Positions 22,630-34,117 of a DNA stretch of 64,000 nucleotides are shown piece after piece. How positions within the stretch are numbered: position 1 is the stretch's first letter; the number at the start of each line of letters is the position of its first letter. The notes beneath the pieces are model-generated. The model searched no databases, was not told the origin of the DNA, and saw nothing but the letters and a program-made list of their open reading frames with translations. This stretch comes from Bolinopsis microptera. Lineage: Eukaryota; Ctenophora; Tentaculata; Lobata; Bolinopsidae. Location of the stretch: the NCBI RefSeq assembly GCF_026151205.1, contig NC_087075.1:15265628-15329627 (forward strand), written 5' to 3'. A program made the translations under genes and the position numbers.

Positions 22630-23132
22630 TAAATTAAAATTTATGAATGGTAACCGAACATCCGAGTCATGTGTCCAATGGCGTTAAAAACAATGCACTA
22701 AAAAATGCAAATGCTTATGTCTTTGAAACCAATCCGAATACAAATTTTTGTTAGTCCAAGAGTTGAAAAGTTAAACATCAGGTGCTGAGAAAATAATCTC
22801 CTATTGAGCACAATTCTAGGAGTGAGGTGAGAAACTAAGCTAGTTAATTTTCGGAGCCTCGACTTGAAGAATCGTAATCGACAATTTGATCTCCTTTTTG
22901 CCGTAATTATTGTTTTTTGAAAATCATGTCTTCAGCAACAAAAGTACCATTGCCGAAACATAAAGCTGGTATGGAGATAATTTTCCAAAAACCGTTTATG
23001 GATGAAAAGAGTTCCCAATTTACGACTGATGATTACTTTTAGATTTTTTGAAAAATAGATTATCATGATCGTAAATTATATAAAGAAGCTGCAGTATTAT
23101 GAAAATTACTTATAAGACATTATGTACAAGTT

Positions 23133-23591
<459 letters not shown>

Positions 23592-23719
23592 GTAGTATTT
23601 GTATAATTGCTTTTGCATCGTTTTATTGAGCTCGCTTATCAGCAAATTTATCTACTGAGCAAGCGTTACCATCGGCTATCTCTGTGTGTATACATATTGT
23701 CTTGTATATACATTACACC

Positions 23720-24967
23720 ATGGTTACGAGTTCTGAGAATGATGGCAGTGAAAAAGTTAAAATTATCATCGGGAAGCTTATTGATAAAGCTGAAATGCAC
23801 GTTAGACCGGTTATTTCTGCTTTTGATAATTCTCAGTCGTGTGCAGCTAACACTAAGCGTTTTGATCGGTTTTCTCTCCCAATACTTGAAAATTGTGCGG
23901 AATTCTTAAGAATTTCTCTCGCTGACAAGGACAATTTCAAGATATTTACGAAGAAAACGCTTATTGATCGTCTTTATTGTGGTTTCCAAGCTTTGATGCC
24001 CTCTAAATGTGCGGAATGTAGTGAGGACTATGTGATCGACCACGAGCCAGATGATGCACCATGTTTCACATGTTTTCGGTGTTTTAAAGGCTCGCACAGC
24101 TGTGAACGGAACACGCTACTTCATCAGACCATATCAGCGATGAACACTCCTTCCGGCTTTGTGTGGCTATGTGACACATGTTACAGTGCTGTTGATCCGA
24201 TCGAGTCCAGAAAGACAAGATCACGACATACATCTGCTTCAGATAATAATAGGAGTGGAGCTCTGTCCAGCAATTCTATTGGAGGAGATTTTTCTAATAT
24301 CATCACCCCCTCTGGAGATGGGATGTCCTCTACCCACAACCCCCAACAGCAATTCGTGTCTTTCTCTGAAGAGAATTCAAATCAAGGAACTGAAAGAATC
24401 TGCCAGAAGTTCTTGAGCTGGAACTGTCCGCACGGAATTAGCGGAAAGAAGGCAGTGAATGGAAATTGTTGTCCCCTCAAACATCCCCGAGTTTGTAATC
24501 AGTATAGAGTGTCTGGGTTTACTGGTAAGAAGGGATGTATAAAGGGTAAAAACTGTGCATTTTTTCACCCTGATATTTGCAAGGTAGCACTCGAAAGAGG
24601 ATCGTGTCTCAACAAAGAATGTTCCAAGTTTCACCCCCTTTCTTGTAGAAAGAAGAAAAAGGAAGAACCCACTCGGGACAGGAATCAGAGATCCGGTATG
24701 CAGACAACCTCTAACTATAAGTCTAACTCTTCTTCTAGTTCGAGTGGTTTTTTAGAGCTACGAGACTTGGTCACGGGGATGGCGGCCAAGTTAGCAGCTC
24801 TAGAAAAGAAAATGGATCAAAGTGCCCCGTCCTCAGTGTGCCACCCTCCAGCACAACCAGCGGGACAAATGTTCTACCCATCCCAAGCAGCTCCTGCGAT
24901 GATGAGTTTAGGTGTTCCCAGGCTACCCCAGCACCAGACTCCCTTCTCTCTTCCCTCCTACTTCTAA
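23720..24967 (+). CDS. LINE ORF1: zinc-finger nucleic-acid-binding protein
   Basis: 415 residues from ATG at 23720. This start is preferred over upstream in-frame codons because it has a strong context (caccATGG). A PHD/RING-like Cys/His cluster lies at residues 97-154 (CAEC … CFTCFRC … SHSC … CDTC). Several CCCH-type fingers follow from about residue 234 (CCPLKHPRVC, CAFFHPDIC, CSKFHPLSC). A serine run and a short heptad helix (LRDLVTGMAAKLAALEKKM) come next, then a Pro-rich tail. PHD-like and CCHC/CCCH fingers plus a coiled coil are typical of CR1-clade ORF1, thought to coat the RNA. It overlaps the ORF2 frame by more than 200 bp. Confidence 0.85.
   Translation: MVTSSENDGSEKVKIIIGKLIDKAEMHVRPVISAFDNSQSCAANTKRFDRFSLPILENCAEFLRISLADKDNFKIFTKKTLIDRLYCGFQALMPSKCAECSEDYVIDHEPDDAPCFTCFRCFKGSHSCERNTLLHQTISAMNTPSGFVWLCDTCYSAVDPIESRKTRSRHTSASDNNRSGALSSNSIGGDFSNIITPSGDGMSSTHNPQQQFVSFSEENSNQGTERICQKFLSWNCPHGISGKKAVNGNCCPLKHPRVCNQYRVSGFTGKKGCIKGKNCAFFHPDICKVALERGSCLNKECSKFHPLSCRKKKKEEPTRDRNQRSGMQTTSNYKSNSSSSSSGFLELRDLVTGMAAKLAALEKKMDQSAPSSVCHPPAQPAGQMFYPSQAAPAMMSLGVPRLPQHQTPFSLPSYF
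24748..24800 (+). promoter_or_regulatory. Candidate -1 ribosomal frameshift signal (slip site plus stem)
   Basis: In the ORF1 frame 24748-24754 reads T TTT TTA, a canonical X XXY YYZ heptamer. A -1 shift there enters the ORF2 frame, which is open from 24739. Downstream, acttgg (24765-24770) pairs with ccaagt (24786-24791), and gagct (24755-24759) with agctc (24796-24800). The inner stem begins ten bases after the slip site. ORF2 has no AUG before its endonuclease domain, so a frameshift or reinitiation is needed. Confidence 0.55.
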
Positions 24968-27939
24968 ACGCTAGAAGCTTAAACCCCTCCGCTAAGAGTG
25001 CCGGGAGGTGGAAGCTGCAGGACCTTATAGGTCACTTAGACGAGAAGCGACAGGACGGACACCTGTTTCCTTTTATCGCCATCACAGAATCCTGGCTGAA
25101 ATCATACCACCATGATGCTCAGTTAGAGGTTCCAGGATACTCTCTATCTCGGTGTGATCGCAGTAAAAGGAGTGGTGGGGGAGTAATGCTGTACTCTCTA
25201 TCTTCTATCCCAGTCTCCCTATCAGAGAGTTTTGATGATAGTGTTTGTCAGGGAATCATCAATCTCTACCCCTCTGCTAAACTCTGTGTTGCAGTGGCGT
25301 ACAGACCTCCTGATGCAACGGCCGCCAGTTTCTCAAAACTATTGGACAGCTTTACTCATGTAATTGAGAACTGCGCTCCGAGCGACTACGACCTCTTCGT
25401 AACAGGGGACTTTAACTTACCACAGGTGGATTGGGAAACGCTCCAAATCCGAAGTGGGGGGACATCAGACTCCAACCTCTCCGCTCAGTGTTTAATACGG
25501 TTTATGTCCACTCACCTGCTCAGCCAGATGGTTACAACCCCGACCAGAGGGAGCAATGTGCTGGATCTGATAATGTGCAACAACGATCGGCTGGTGTGCG
25601 ATGTAAGCTGTGAAGCTACAGAAATGTCCGATCACAACATGGTTAATGCTCTCCTCTCTTTTAACCCTGCATTACTCGAGGAAGCTAAGCTCACGTATCT
25701 GGACGAAATGAACTTTCGGGCTCTAGATTTTAACCATACTGATTTCGAGGAACTTAACGAAGCTCTCAGTAGTGTGGACTGGAAACAGGTTCGAGGTTCC
25801 ACTACCTTTGAAGAATTTCCGATAAATTTTACACGTAAAGTGCTAAACGTTTGTCTTGAAAATGTCCCAAGGAAACGACCTCCTAAAGGAAAACCGAATG
25901 TCTACAACTCGCTGAGAAGGAAGAAGTCCAGACTCAAGAATCGTCTTTCAGCGGCAGAGTGCAGCGGCGACCATGCTCGAATGAAACAGCTTGAAGACGA
26001 AATCGGATTAATCAGCTTTGAGATTAAGGAAGCTATAGTACACCATTTTGATGAGGGCGAAAGGAGAGCGGTGAATAAGATAAAAGCTAATCCGAAATAC
26101 TTTTATTCCTACGCGAAATCGTTCTCCAAAGTGAAGCAAAACATCACAACTCTTCTTAATAGTGAAAATAAGCTTGTCACAGAGAAGAAGGATCTTGCGA
26201 ACATCCTCCAGACTCAGTTTTGCTCAGTCTATAGTGACCCTAACTGCCCCTACAAATCCATGCCTGAATTTGCGGTGCCGCCCATTACTTGTCGAGATAA
26301 AGAACCTGTCCTCACTCTCGACCACGTAAAGGACGCTATATCGGAACTAAAGCTTGACTCTGCACCGGGACCCGATGGCATCCCCTCCATCCTGCTGAAA
26401 AGATGTACCTCTAGCTTAGCGGTCCCTATCTATCTCATCTGGACAGAATCTATGTCGTCTGGCATCGTCCCAAGCTACTACAAGACCGGATATGTCACTC
26501 CTCTCTTCAAGAAAGGTAGCAGATGTGAAGCTGTAAACTATAGACCTGTGACGCTGACTTCTCACGTAGTGAAGGTGTATGAAAGGGTCGTCAGAAAGCA
26601 CATGACCCAGTACCTTGATTCTAATGATCTGTTATCGGACAAACAGCATGGATTCAGGTCAAATAGAAGCTGTCTCACCCAAATGTTGGAGCACTTTGAC
26701 GACATTTACGAAGGTTTCACGAAAGGAAATGACACCGATTCAATCTACCTCGACTTTGCGAAAGCTTTTGACAAAGTCGACTTGGATCTACTTCTTCTTA
26801 AGCTGAAAAGATATGGATTCCAGGAGAAGCTCTTAAGATGGATTCAATCCTTCTTAACTGGTCGTGACCAAGTTGTTGTCGTGAACGGTGTGCATTCAGA
26901 CAGCGCTAAGGTGTTAAGCGGGGTGCCTCAGGGCAGTGTTTTAGGTCCACTGTTCTTCCTGTTGTTCATCAACGACCTAGAGGACGTGGTTAAGCATTCT
27001 AGAGTGAGCTTCTTTGCAGACGATACTAGGGTTTCCAAGCAAATTAGCTGCCTTGAAGACTGCCAACTTCTTCAGACTGATCTTTACAGCATTATAGATT
27101 GGTCCCTATGTAACAACATGAAGTTACACGAGCAGAAGTTCGAACTCCTAAACCACCTACACAATAAGAGGAACTTATCAAGTGAACTTCCCTTTTACGT
27201 AGAAAGTCTCCTCTACAAGGTTTCTAGTGACGTCACTCTTTATCCCGTAGAAAACGTTAGAGACCTTGGTGTAAAAGTGTCAAGCGATCTGAGCTGGTCT
27301 AAACACGTCGGGGATATGGTCACCAAAGCTAGAAGTAAACTGTCTTGGGTGTTCAGTGTGTTTAAGACACGGGATAAAGTGGTTATGATGACCCTCTACA
27401 AGTCTCTAGTCAGAAGCTTATTGGAGTACTGTTGTCCGCTGTGGGACCCAGTCAAGACGACAGAGATTCAGCTTTTGGAGGGGGTCCAGCGTACCTTTAC
27501 AAGCCGCATTGGTGGTCTATACAGCTTAAACTACTGGGAGAGGCTAGCTCAATTGAAGTTAATGTCCCTGCAACGGAGAAGGGAGAGATACATCATCTTG
27601 GTGATGTGGAAAACGTACCATAACGTTGTTCCAAATAGCTGTAGCATCGAGTTTGTGGAAACATCCAGATATGGCACTAAAGCAGTTGTTCCTTCTCTAT
27701 CAAAGTCGAGTTCGATGAGAAACCAGACACTGTATGATAGCTCGTTCGCAGTAAAAGGATCCAAACTGTGGAATAAGGTGCCGAGTGAAGTGAAAGCCGA
27801 GAAAACGTTTGCCAGCTTCAAAGTCAGTTTGTCTAAGTTTCTTGCTTTGATACCGGATAACCCTCCGGTTTCCGGTTATACGTGCAGCTGGTCGAATTCC
27901 TTGGTAGACTACACGCCATCACGGTGGTCAGACATCTGA
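24754..27939 (+). CDS. LINE ORF2: apurinic-type endonuclease and reverse transcriptase
   Basis: The frame is open from 24739 to the stop at 27937-27939, and the start given is the first codon after the candidate slip site. The endonuclease shows LLLLNARSL, TESWLKS, YRPPD, TGDFNLPQVDW and MSDHNMV, which contain the usual Asn, Glu, Asp/Asn and SDH residues. The reverse transcriptase shows NYRPVTLTSHVVKVYERVV, HGFRSNRSC, YLDFAKAFDKVD, GVPQGSVLGPLFFLLFINDL and the catalytic FADD. After the RT come LYKSLVRSLLEYCCPLWDP and the C-terminal LWNKVPSEV block typical of CR1/L2/Rex elements. No stops or shifts are seen. The first ATG in frame falls inside the endonuclease, so an internal start would destroy that domain. 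Confidence 0.9.
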   Translation, partial: RATRLGHGDGGQVSSSRKENGSKCPVLSVPPSSTTSGTNVLPIPSSSCDDEFRCSQATPAPDSLLSSLLLLNARSLNPSAKSAGRWKLQDLIGHLDEKRQDGHLFPFIAITESWLKSYHHDAQLEVPGYSLSRCDRSKRSGGGVMLYSLSSIPVSLSESFDDSVCQGIINLYPSAKLCVAVAYRPPDATAASFSKLLDSFTHVIENCAPSDYDLFVTGDFNLPQVDWETLQIRSGGTSDSNLSAQCLIRFMSTHLLSQMVTTPTRGSNVLDLIMCNNDRLVCDVSCEATEMSDHNMVNALLSFNPALLEEAKLTYLDEMNFRALDFNHTDFEELNEALSSVDWKQVRGSTTFEEFPINFTRKVLNVCLENVPRKRPPKGKPNVYNSLRRKKSRLKNRLSAAECSGDHARMKQLEDEIGLISFEIKEAIVHHFDEGERRAVNKIKANPKYFYSYAKSFSKVKQNITTLLNSENKLVTEKKDLANILQTQFCSVYSDPNCPYKSMPEFAVPPITCRDKEPVLTLDHVKDAISELKLDSAPGPDGIPSILLKRCTSSLAVPIYLIWTESMSSGIVPSYYKTGYVTPLFKKGSRCEAVNYRPVTLTSHVVKVYERVVRKHMTQYLDSNDLLSDKQHGFRSNRSCLTQMLEHFDDIYEGFTKGNDTDSIYLDFAKAFDKVDLDLLLLKLKRYGFQEKLLRWIQSFLTGRDQVVVVNGVHSDSAKVLSGVPQGSVLGPLFFLLFINDLEDVVKHSRVSFFADDTRVSKQISCLEDCQLLQTDLYSIIDWSLCNNMKLHEQKFELLNHLHNKRNLSSELPFYVESLLYKVSSDVTLYPVENVRDLGVKVSSDLSWSKHVGDMVTKARSKLSWVFSVFKTRDKVVMMTLYKSLVRSLLEYCCPLWDPVKTTEIQLLEGVQRTFTSRIGGLYSLNYWERLAQLKLMSLQRRRERYIILVMWKTYHNVVPNSCSIEFVETSRYGTKAVVPSLSKSSSMRNQTLYDSSFAVKGSKLWNKVPSEVKAEKTFASFKVSLSKFLALIPDNPPVSGYTCSWSNSLVDYTPSRWSDI

Positions 27940-27987
27940 TGACCCTTCCTGCTACGAGGATAAACCTTACCAAGTTACCAAGTTAGT

Positions 27988-29306
27988 TATGTGCCAACCA
28001 TTTAACTTCACTTTCTATAAAGAGAGAATCTCGTTGATCTGTGCCATTAATTAATCTATAACTTAATCTATAAAGCTATAATATCACCACTAACACCATA
28101 CTGAAACAATTTCATTTTGTATTCCACAAAAGTTGAGAGTTGAAACTACAGAGCTTTCACTACTACGTGATCATAACCAATCAGATAACTTAGTTTAAAG
28201 CTATCCCTTTACAGGTAAAGGTGGGACATAATGATAAGATCAGACAGACTCAACAGTCCAGCAATAATTCCAGAGTAGGAGTTGAGGTAATTTAGATCGG
28301 TTTCTCTTACGATCGGTTTCTCTTTACTGGTGTTGATGGAGAAAGAGATTACACTTTACTCCATTATGTTGTATGGAACTAGCAGGATCGCAAGCTAAAT
28401 AAACATTCCTCTTCAATTGTTAATCTGTTTAGAATCTGGAAGTCTGAAGTCATTAGTCAACAATCATCAGGTCCCCTGTGCTAACCAAACATTCCTCAAT
28501 ATGTTACCCTCTACCTTCCACTACCAGTGTCGGTTCAGGGTACGGACTACAGTATGCCATCTGCAATGCAACAACTCTCAAAAAGAAAACACGGCGGTGG
28601 TATAAGACCCAACGTATGGGTAATGACTTTCGCCTATATCAGGGAGATTAATATAGATCGCAATTACATATTAAATCGGTAACGGACTATACCTGCGAAT
28701 TGATTTAAAAAACAGTACACGTGCACTTAAACAAAAAGCAGGCATTTGAACTTTTATACTTATAGTACAAACTTCCACAGATTTATACCAAATAAATTAA
28801 AATTTATGAATGGTAACCGAACATCCGAGACATGTGTCCAATGGCGTTAAAAAACAATGCACTAAAAAATGCAAATGCTTATGTCTTTGAAACCAATCCG
28901 AATATTTTTTGTTAGTCCAAGAGTTGAAAAGTTAAACATCAGGTGCTGAGAAAATAATCTCCTGTTGAGCACAATTCTAGGAGTGAGGTGAGAAACTAAG
29001 CTAGTTTATTTTCCGAGCCTCGACTTGAAGAATCGTAATCGACAATTTGATCTCCTTTTTGCCGTAATTATTGTCTTTGAAAACCATGTTTTCAGCCACA
29101 TGAGTACCATTGGCATTGCCGAAGCTGGGGATAATTTTCCAAAAACCGTTTATGGATGAAAATTGTTCCCAATTTTCGACTAATGATTACTTTTAGATTT
29201 TTTGAAAAATAGATTATCATGATCGTAAATTATATAAATAATAAAGAAGCCAATATTATGAAAATTACTTATAGTTATATTTATAAGACATTACTGTACA
29301 CATACA
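27988..29306. repeat. Duplicated unit, copy B, right part
   Basis: Resumes at tgccaaccatttaacttc and follows copy A to about 'gacattactgtacacata'. It keeps the uninserted TA site where copy A has the 1272-bp element, and carries several small indels relative to copy A. Confidence 0.85.
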
Positions 29307-29387
29307 AGTCCAGCTCTTTGTGGGTGCAAAAAATAGTAACGTTACGCCACAATCACTCGTACATTAACATAACGACGTTAATGTTAC

Positions 29388-29480
29388 TGGGCCGCGCTCA
29401 GCCTGTCATTCCACCGAATCTATATTCTATGTTTATGAACATGATAGCCTGAACTATCATGAGGTCCCCAGGTAAGGTTG
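29388..29480. repeat. Dispersed repeat segment, inverted partner at 50430-50533
   Basis: ggccgcgctcagcctgtc … gtttatgaacat … ggtccccaggtaag recurs as its reverse complement near 50.5 kb, with an internal 'aaagattccgccgaat' duplication there. Confidence 0.7.
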
Positions 29481-29755
29481 ATGTGGCTAGTGACCATTAT
29501 TCAATATTCAACATTTGCTAGATGTGACCACTGACCACGTGTGACGTGCCATACTTATATAAAACACGGTGCGTGGTGGTAATGGTATAAGACCCAGTCC
29601 CAACGTATGGCATGGGTACTGACTTTTGTGTTTCAGCCCCCCCCTGTATTACCGGTATATTTTATATGTTACCGGCGTGTCCTATATATAAAATCACCTA
29701 ATTTTGAATTTGTTCAATTTTAGGGTTGCTAAAAGGAGAGGGGGCCACAGGAGGG

Positions 29756-29916
29756 GCTAAGTGCGAAGAAACTGCTGCTAACTGCTGCTCACTGCTGCTG
29801 TCGCGCGCGGCCCATAGCAGCAGTGAGCAGCAGTGAGCAGCAGTTAGTAGCACTAGCAGTGAGCAGCAGTGAGCAGCAGTGAGCAGCAGTTAGCAGCAGT
29901 TTCTTTGCACTTAACC
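29756..29916. repeat. CAG/CTG foldback hairpin
   Basis: A left arm beginning taagtgcgaagaaactgctg pairs with a right arm ending cagcagtttctttgcactta, giving more than 40 paired bases. The interior consists of cagcagtgag / cagcagttag repeats and a CpG-rich loop (gtcgcgcgcggcccat). It is a hexamer-structured CAG repeat folded on itself. Confidence 0.8.
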
Positions 29917-30255
29917 ACCTGCGCCCGGGCGCAGGGGGCGCTTTTTCGGCGGGGGAAACAGCTGCAAAGTTATGCCACTGGTGCCGGAGTTATTTGTTAA
30001 GCAGGAAAAACAGCAGGATTATCAATTGTATTTGTAGCTTTATAACCTACCAGGACGCGCGCCGAGTTGGACTCGTCGACGGTCCTTATATTTGAAACAA
30101 ATCTTTTACGAGTATCACCTGTTAAGATTATCAGAATTTATTTATCCCGGCTGATTATTTTATCCCGGAATTAGTTGTATCACGTCGTGACCCCCACGGT
30201 CGTTTCACTATCGTTTTTACGATACAGGCCTACAGGGGGAGCCGTGCACTCGTGC

Positions 30256-30431
30256 GCGTTATAATTATATTATGACGTGTGATATAAACACTTGCACTAA
30301 TTTCTTGTCAATGTCATACGTCGTATGATCTGACCCGCCGCGCGCGCGGCGGGTCAGATCATACGACGTATGACATTGACAAGAAATTAGTGCAAGTGTT
30401 TATATCACACGTCATAATATAATTATAACGC
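30256..30431. repeat. Perfect 176-bp palindrome without spacer
   Basis: I compared the arms base by base: 30256-30343 is the exact reverse complement of 30344-30431, with the centre in gccgcgc|gcgcggc. Beyond this the arms continue imperfectly (gtgcac … gtgcac). It has no coding content. Such sequence forms a cruciform or hairpin, is normally unstable, and may mark a recent foldback insertion or an assembly inversion artefact. Confidence 0.9.
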
Positions 30432-32301
30432 CGGCACGCACAGTACAGTGCACAGTACAACGTGCACAGCGATTATATTTTAATTTTTCCCGCGACGCGC
30501 GAGATAAGCAATAAAAAAGGTTGGCGAGATAAGAAAGGTTGATAATCAATAATAATTTGAGTGCGAGCTGAGGGATTATTATGAAAATAACTCCGAATTC
30601 ATCCTGTCAATCTACCGCAGAGGTATACAACGGCCGCAGAGGTATACAACTTCTAATTCTATCAACGTCATACATGATGCGATTGCTCGTTTTACCTAGC
30701 TTGCTATATTAATATAGTCTACTGCTCGCTTCTCTCACGTACTTCAGGAAGCTTGAAAAGAGCGCCGTGCACAGGGACTGGCGTGCCACTGCCAGTTAAT
30801 TGGTCATTGTTTGAGTTTCGTAAGTTTCTTTCACCGCCGTATATACTATATATACTTATAGAATGGCGTGCGCGTGCGAAAGGGCTTTTTATACAATTAC
30901 AAGATTCTCTTCTTGCTTTTAAAATAAATGCGTCAATAAATGCGTTAGCAGGTCTGACTTTCATATATATTCTTACAGTGATAGACTTTATCATATAAAT
31001 TTATTTTGAACTTAGTAACAATTTCAGGGAATTAATAGAAATTTAAGATTTCTATTCTAATATTCACGTATATTAAATACAATTATATTGTTATGTATCA
31101 TATGATTTTGTAAACATTGGCCGGTGTACCATAAACCGGCCCCCAAACAACAACAAACAATCACTAACAGTCCATTAACAATGGACAATACAAAATAAAA
31201 CATGTTTCTCCGTGAAAGTAAAAGTGTTAACTCGAAGAAACTCAAACATACATTTTCCACATATTATCTTCAATGTTTAATTCTAAATTAGGTTCATATT
31301 GGAACAACATCTTTCAAATTTATTGATCAGTCAAAAATAATACAATCTACTGATTGTGTCATCTCAGTAAAGTGGTAAATGATATTGATTTCTTACAATC
31401 GATTATGGTTGGAAAGTTTCACCTAAAATATATAAACTTTGATTAAACAAGTCCTCATTAAAGTTGAGAAGATAAAATATAGATATACTCCTAAATATAC
31501 TGGATACCACAATGAACCTTACGGACTTGGCTTCCTGGCACTGTGAGTACAATATAGTTAAAATACAATGGAGCTCCATTTCGTTTTGTCATATTCAATG
31601 GATACTAAGGTGCTTCTTTCCACCATTCCGCAAGTAAATCAAATCATCTATTCTGGAAGAAATCTAAACTTTACTCGAACGTCAAATATTTTGTCTTATA
31701 ACTATAAAAAACATCTGCTAATTGATTACCGGCAAACTGTTCTCAATGTTTTCACTGTTTAACATTTGTCGCAACCTAATATATTACCACGTGGCATGTA
31801 ATGCCCAAATAAGGTAATGTTCTTATTTGAATCTAGGTAAGTCTAATAGAAGACGGAATTCATTACCAACGACAGATTACGTCCCAAATTGTATATTTTT
31901 ACAATGCGTATCTTGTAAACTTAGAAAGTAACCTTTGCAATCCTAATATGGTTACAATAACATTACAACGTTAGATACTGAAACATGCTCGCAAAAAGGG
32001 ATTGAAATAATAAAGACGTGGTACAATATACATGTGTGTGAAAGTGAGCTATTCTAAATCTAGTCAATTAAAAAGAGAAAATAAAAATCAAAGAAAAAGT
32101 GTTATTTTTTCATCATATTCTGATCTGGAGTGTAATATCGAAACCATAAAAATGGGCAACTCAGGGCCGACATATAAAGAAATAACACTGTAAAAGAAAA
32201 TGAAAACGTCTGCCAAAATCGCTGTGTTAAAAGTTCATTAAAACTCTAAGGTTCAGATATCTCAAACTCAAAGACACATAACTGTCTTTTGAAAAAAGGA
32301 T
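30432..32301. other. Intergenic sequence downstream of the large minus-strand gene
   Basis: No exon with supporting splice sites was seen. A duplicated 'gcagaggtatacaac' lies at about 30617 and 30635. The 3' untranslated end of the 32.3-kb terminal exon should fall in the right-hand part. Confidence 0.4.
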
Positions 32302-32918
32302 TCATTCCGCGAAGCTATTGAAAAACTCCAAGGGTTGCTGATTTTTACTGCCCCCTTTCTTCGTTCTGAAACTCGCAGCGTTTCTATTGGGAGTGGTAGC
32401 CTTGGTGCGCGCAAAACGCGCACTGCGCGCACGCGAAAACTTAGATTTCTTCCCGTCGTCAGAAGAAGAGGATGACGAAGTAGAAGTCTCTGAATCAGAT
32501 TCACCCTCATAGACGATAGGACCCTTGAACGGGGTCGTAGGTTTACTACCGGGTTTGCCTCGTCTCGGGGCCACCCTGGGCTTGACTTCTGGGGTAGACC
32601 TGGCTGAGTGGTCGGATATCCTGGCCAGTATATCGGGGGTGGAGGAGGGCGTGGCACTGAGCACTGCAATGTCTGGGGTGTTGTTCTTGGGAGTGGGTAA
32701 CCTGGTGGTGAGGCGGGGAGGGGGTGTATTGGCGGGGGAGGGGGTCCCGGATAGTGTTGGCATACTGCCAGGGATCGTGGGTGTGGATCTCATCGGGATT
32801 CCTGACGGTTTGGATTTTGAGTGCACTGAAGAGGAGGCTCGTGTAACTTTCCTCAGTTCCTCCATTCTGGGATCACCTTCAGACTTTGTTTTCAGCGAGG
32901 TTGCACGTCTGCTTACAC
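32302..32918 (-). CDS. Host gene terminal exon (basic, Ser/Thr/Pro-rich C terminus)
   Basis: The acceptor ttgcattttag is followed by two bases completing a Gly codon, then VSRRATSLKTKSEGDPRMEE and 184 more residues to the stop at 32302-32304. The sequence is rich in TP and SP motifs (STPTIPG, TPSPANTPPP, PTPKNNTPD), with an acidic serine patch (ESDSETSTSSSSSSDD) and a basic end (SRARSARFARTK). It looks disordered and a likely phosphorylation target. Confidence 0.7.
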
Positions 32919-33160
32919 CTAAAATGCAACTGGCTGTTTTAACATTGAAATTGTAGATAGAGTATAAAATGTAACTTAATTGTAACGATCACAGTAGGGA
33001 TAATTCAATAGCACGTAATCATCGGAAAGGGAATTGAAAATAATTATTCGCATAAAGTGATAGCTTGAAGATACGGAAATAAAACTCCGAAATTTTCGCT
33101 ATTACTTCAAAATCTTTCCGGTACGGAATAAAAAACCTCACTACATTTCCAGTTACAAAC

Positions 33161-33299
33161 CTTGAGGTGAAAGAAGGGAGCGTGGTGGAGGAATGGGCGG
33201 GGCACTGTCCTCCGGATCTTCCTCCGGATCAGGGGGGTCACACTCCGGCTCGGACACCACTCCGGCTAAATTGAGCGAGTCCGGCGGCTGACTTCGTTC
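33161..33299 (-). CDS. Host gene exon (Pro/acidic-rich)
   Basis: 139 nt, acceptor attaccctccag, donor GTTTGT. Reads ERSQPPDSLNLAGVVSEPE then CDPPDPEEDPEDSAPPIPPP and RSLLSPQ plus one base. It enters in phase 0 and leaves in phase 1, matching both neighbours. Confidence 0.7.
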
Positions 33300-33596
33300 C
33301 TGGAGGGTAATATTCAGTTAGTCTTACAAAAGTAAAACATTGTTGTGTGACTAAAATGGCAGACCAATAATTTCCTGTTTTGTCAACTATTCCATGGTAA
33401 TAAACTGTGTTGTTAATAAACTATGTGGTTACTCTGGTTACTCTGAAGCTCTGATAACATTCTGCGAAATCATATCAATTCTGGGTTGACGAGTCAGGAA
33501 TCAGTATCTAAGCTAATAAAATCATTGTATCTATCATAAAATCCAAGTTCGAATTTTGGAGTTTTCTCGAATTGTAGAGATGAATTTTGACCGTGT

Positions 33597-33712
33597 GGAA
33601 AATATAATGGCTTTCTAAATGGCTCTACTAGTAGCTTTCTAAACTAATAGCTTTCTAAATGGCTCTAATAGCTTTCTAAACTAATAGCTTTTTAAACTAA
33701 TAGCTTTCTAAA
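33597..33712. repeat. Tandem repeat 'aatagctttctaaa'
   Basis: About six copies of gctttctaaa(ctaatag / tggctctaatag), inside the 9.9-kb host intron. Confidence 0.75.
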
Positions 33713-34117
33713 TGGCGCCTTGTTGCGAAAACTGAAAACATATTCCGCCATTTTTTACATTTTCTTCTACAACCTCCTACAACCTCATCCCTGCCCCTAT
33801 AATGGAGTAGATCATGTGTTTTGTAAAAAATTTTAAAGAAATTATTGGTAATTATTGGTAGCAAAGTATTATGCTCTGCCAATTGCAACACTAAAACATT
33901 TGACTGTGCTCTGCCAATTGCATCACTTGATTTAACTGAATGTATATAATATACTGTTATATATACATTTTATAAACACATTTTTCCTTTTTTTTACATT
34001 TCTAACGTTCACTCTCCCTTATAAATCATGAGATCATAACATTAATCTTCACTAAAAGAGAAACTCTCAAATCATACAGGAAGGCACCATTTCCTTTCTG
34101 GTCCAATGTGTTTTTAC

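Larger units (their letters stand above)
23592..27987 (+). mobile_element. Apparently full-length CR1/L2-like LINE
   Basis: The element interrupts copy B exactly between tctatg and tgccaacc, which are contiguous in copy A. TATG is repeated on both sides (23588-23591, 27988-27991), a possible short target duplication. Gene order is a short leader, ORF1 (zinc fingers), then ORF2 (endonuclease plus reverse transcriptase). The 3' end is a short tandem (accaagtt twice, then agt), as in CR1/L2-type elements, which end in small repeats and not in poly(A). Both ORFs are intact and the catalytic motifs are present, so the copy may be recent and competent. Confidence 0.85.

Noticed and set aside
24838..24840. 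GTG as the start codon of LINE ORF2
   Set aside because: Eukaryotic initiation at GTG is unlikely and nothing marks this codon. The open frame reaches further upstream to 24739, and a frameshift entry explains it better.
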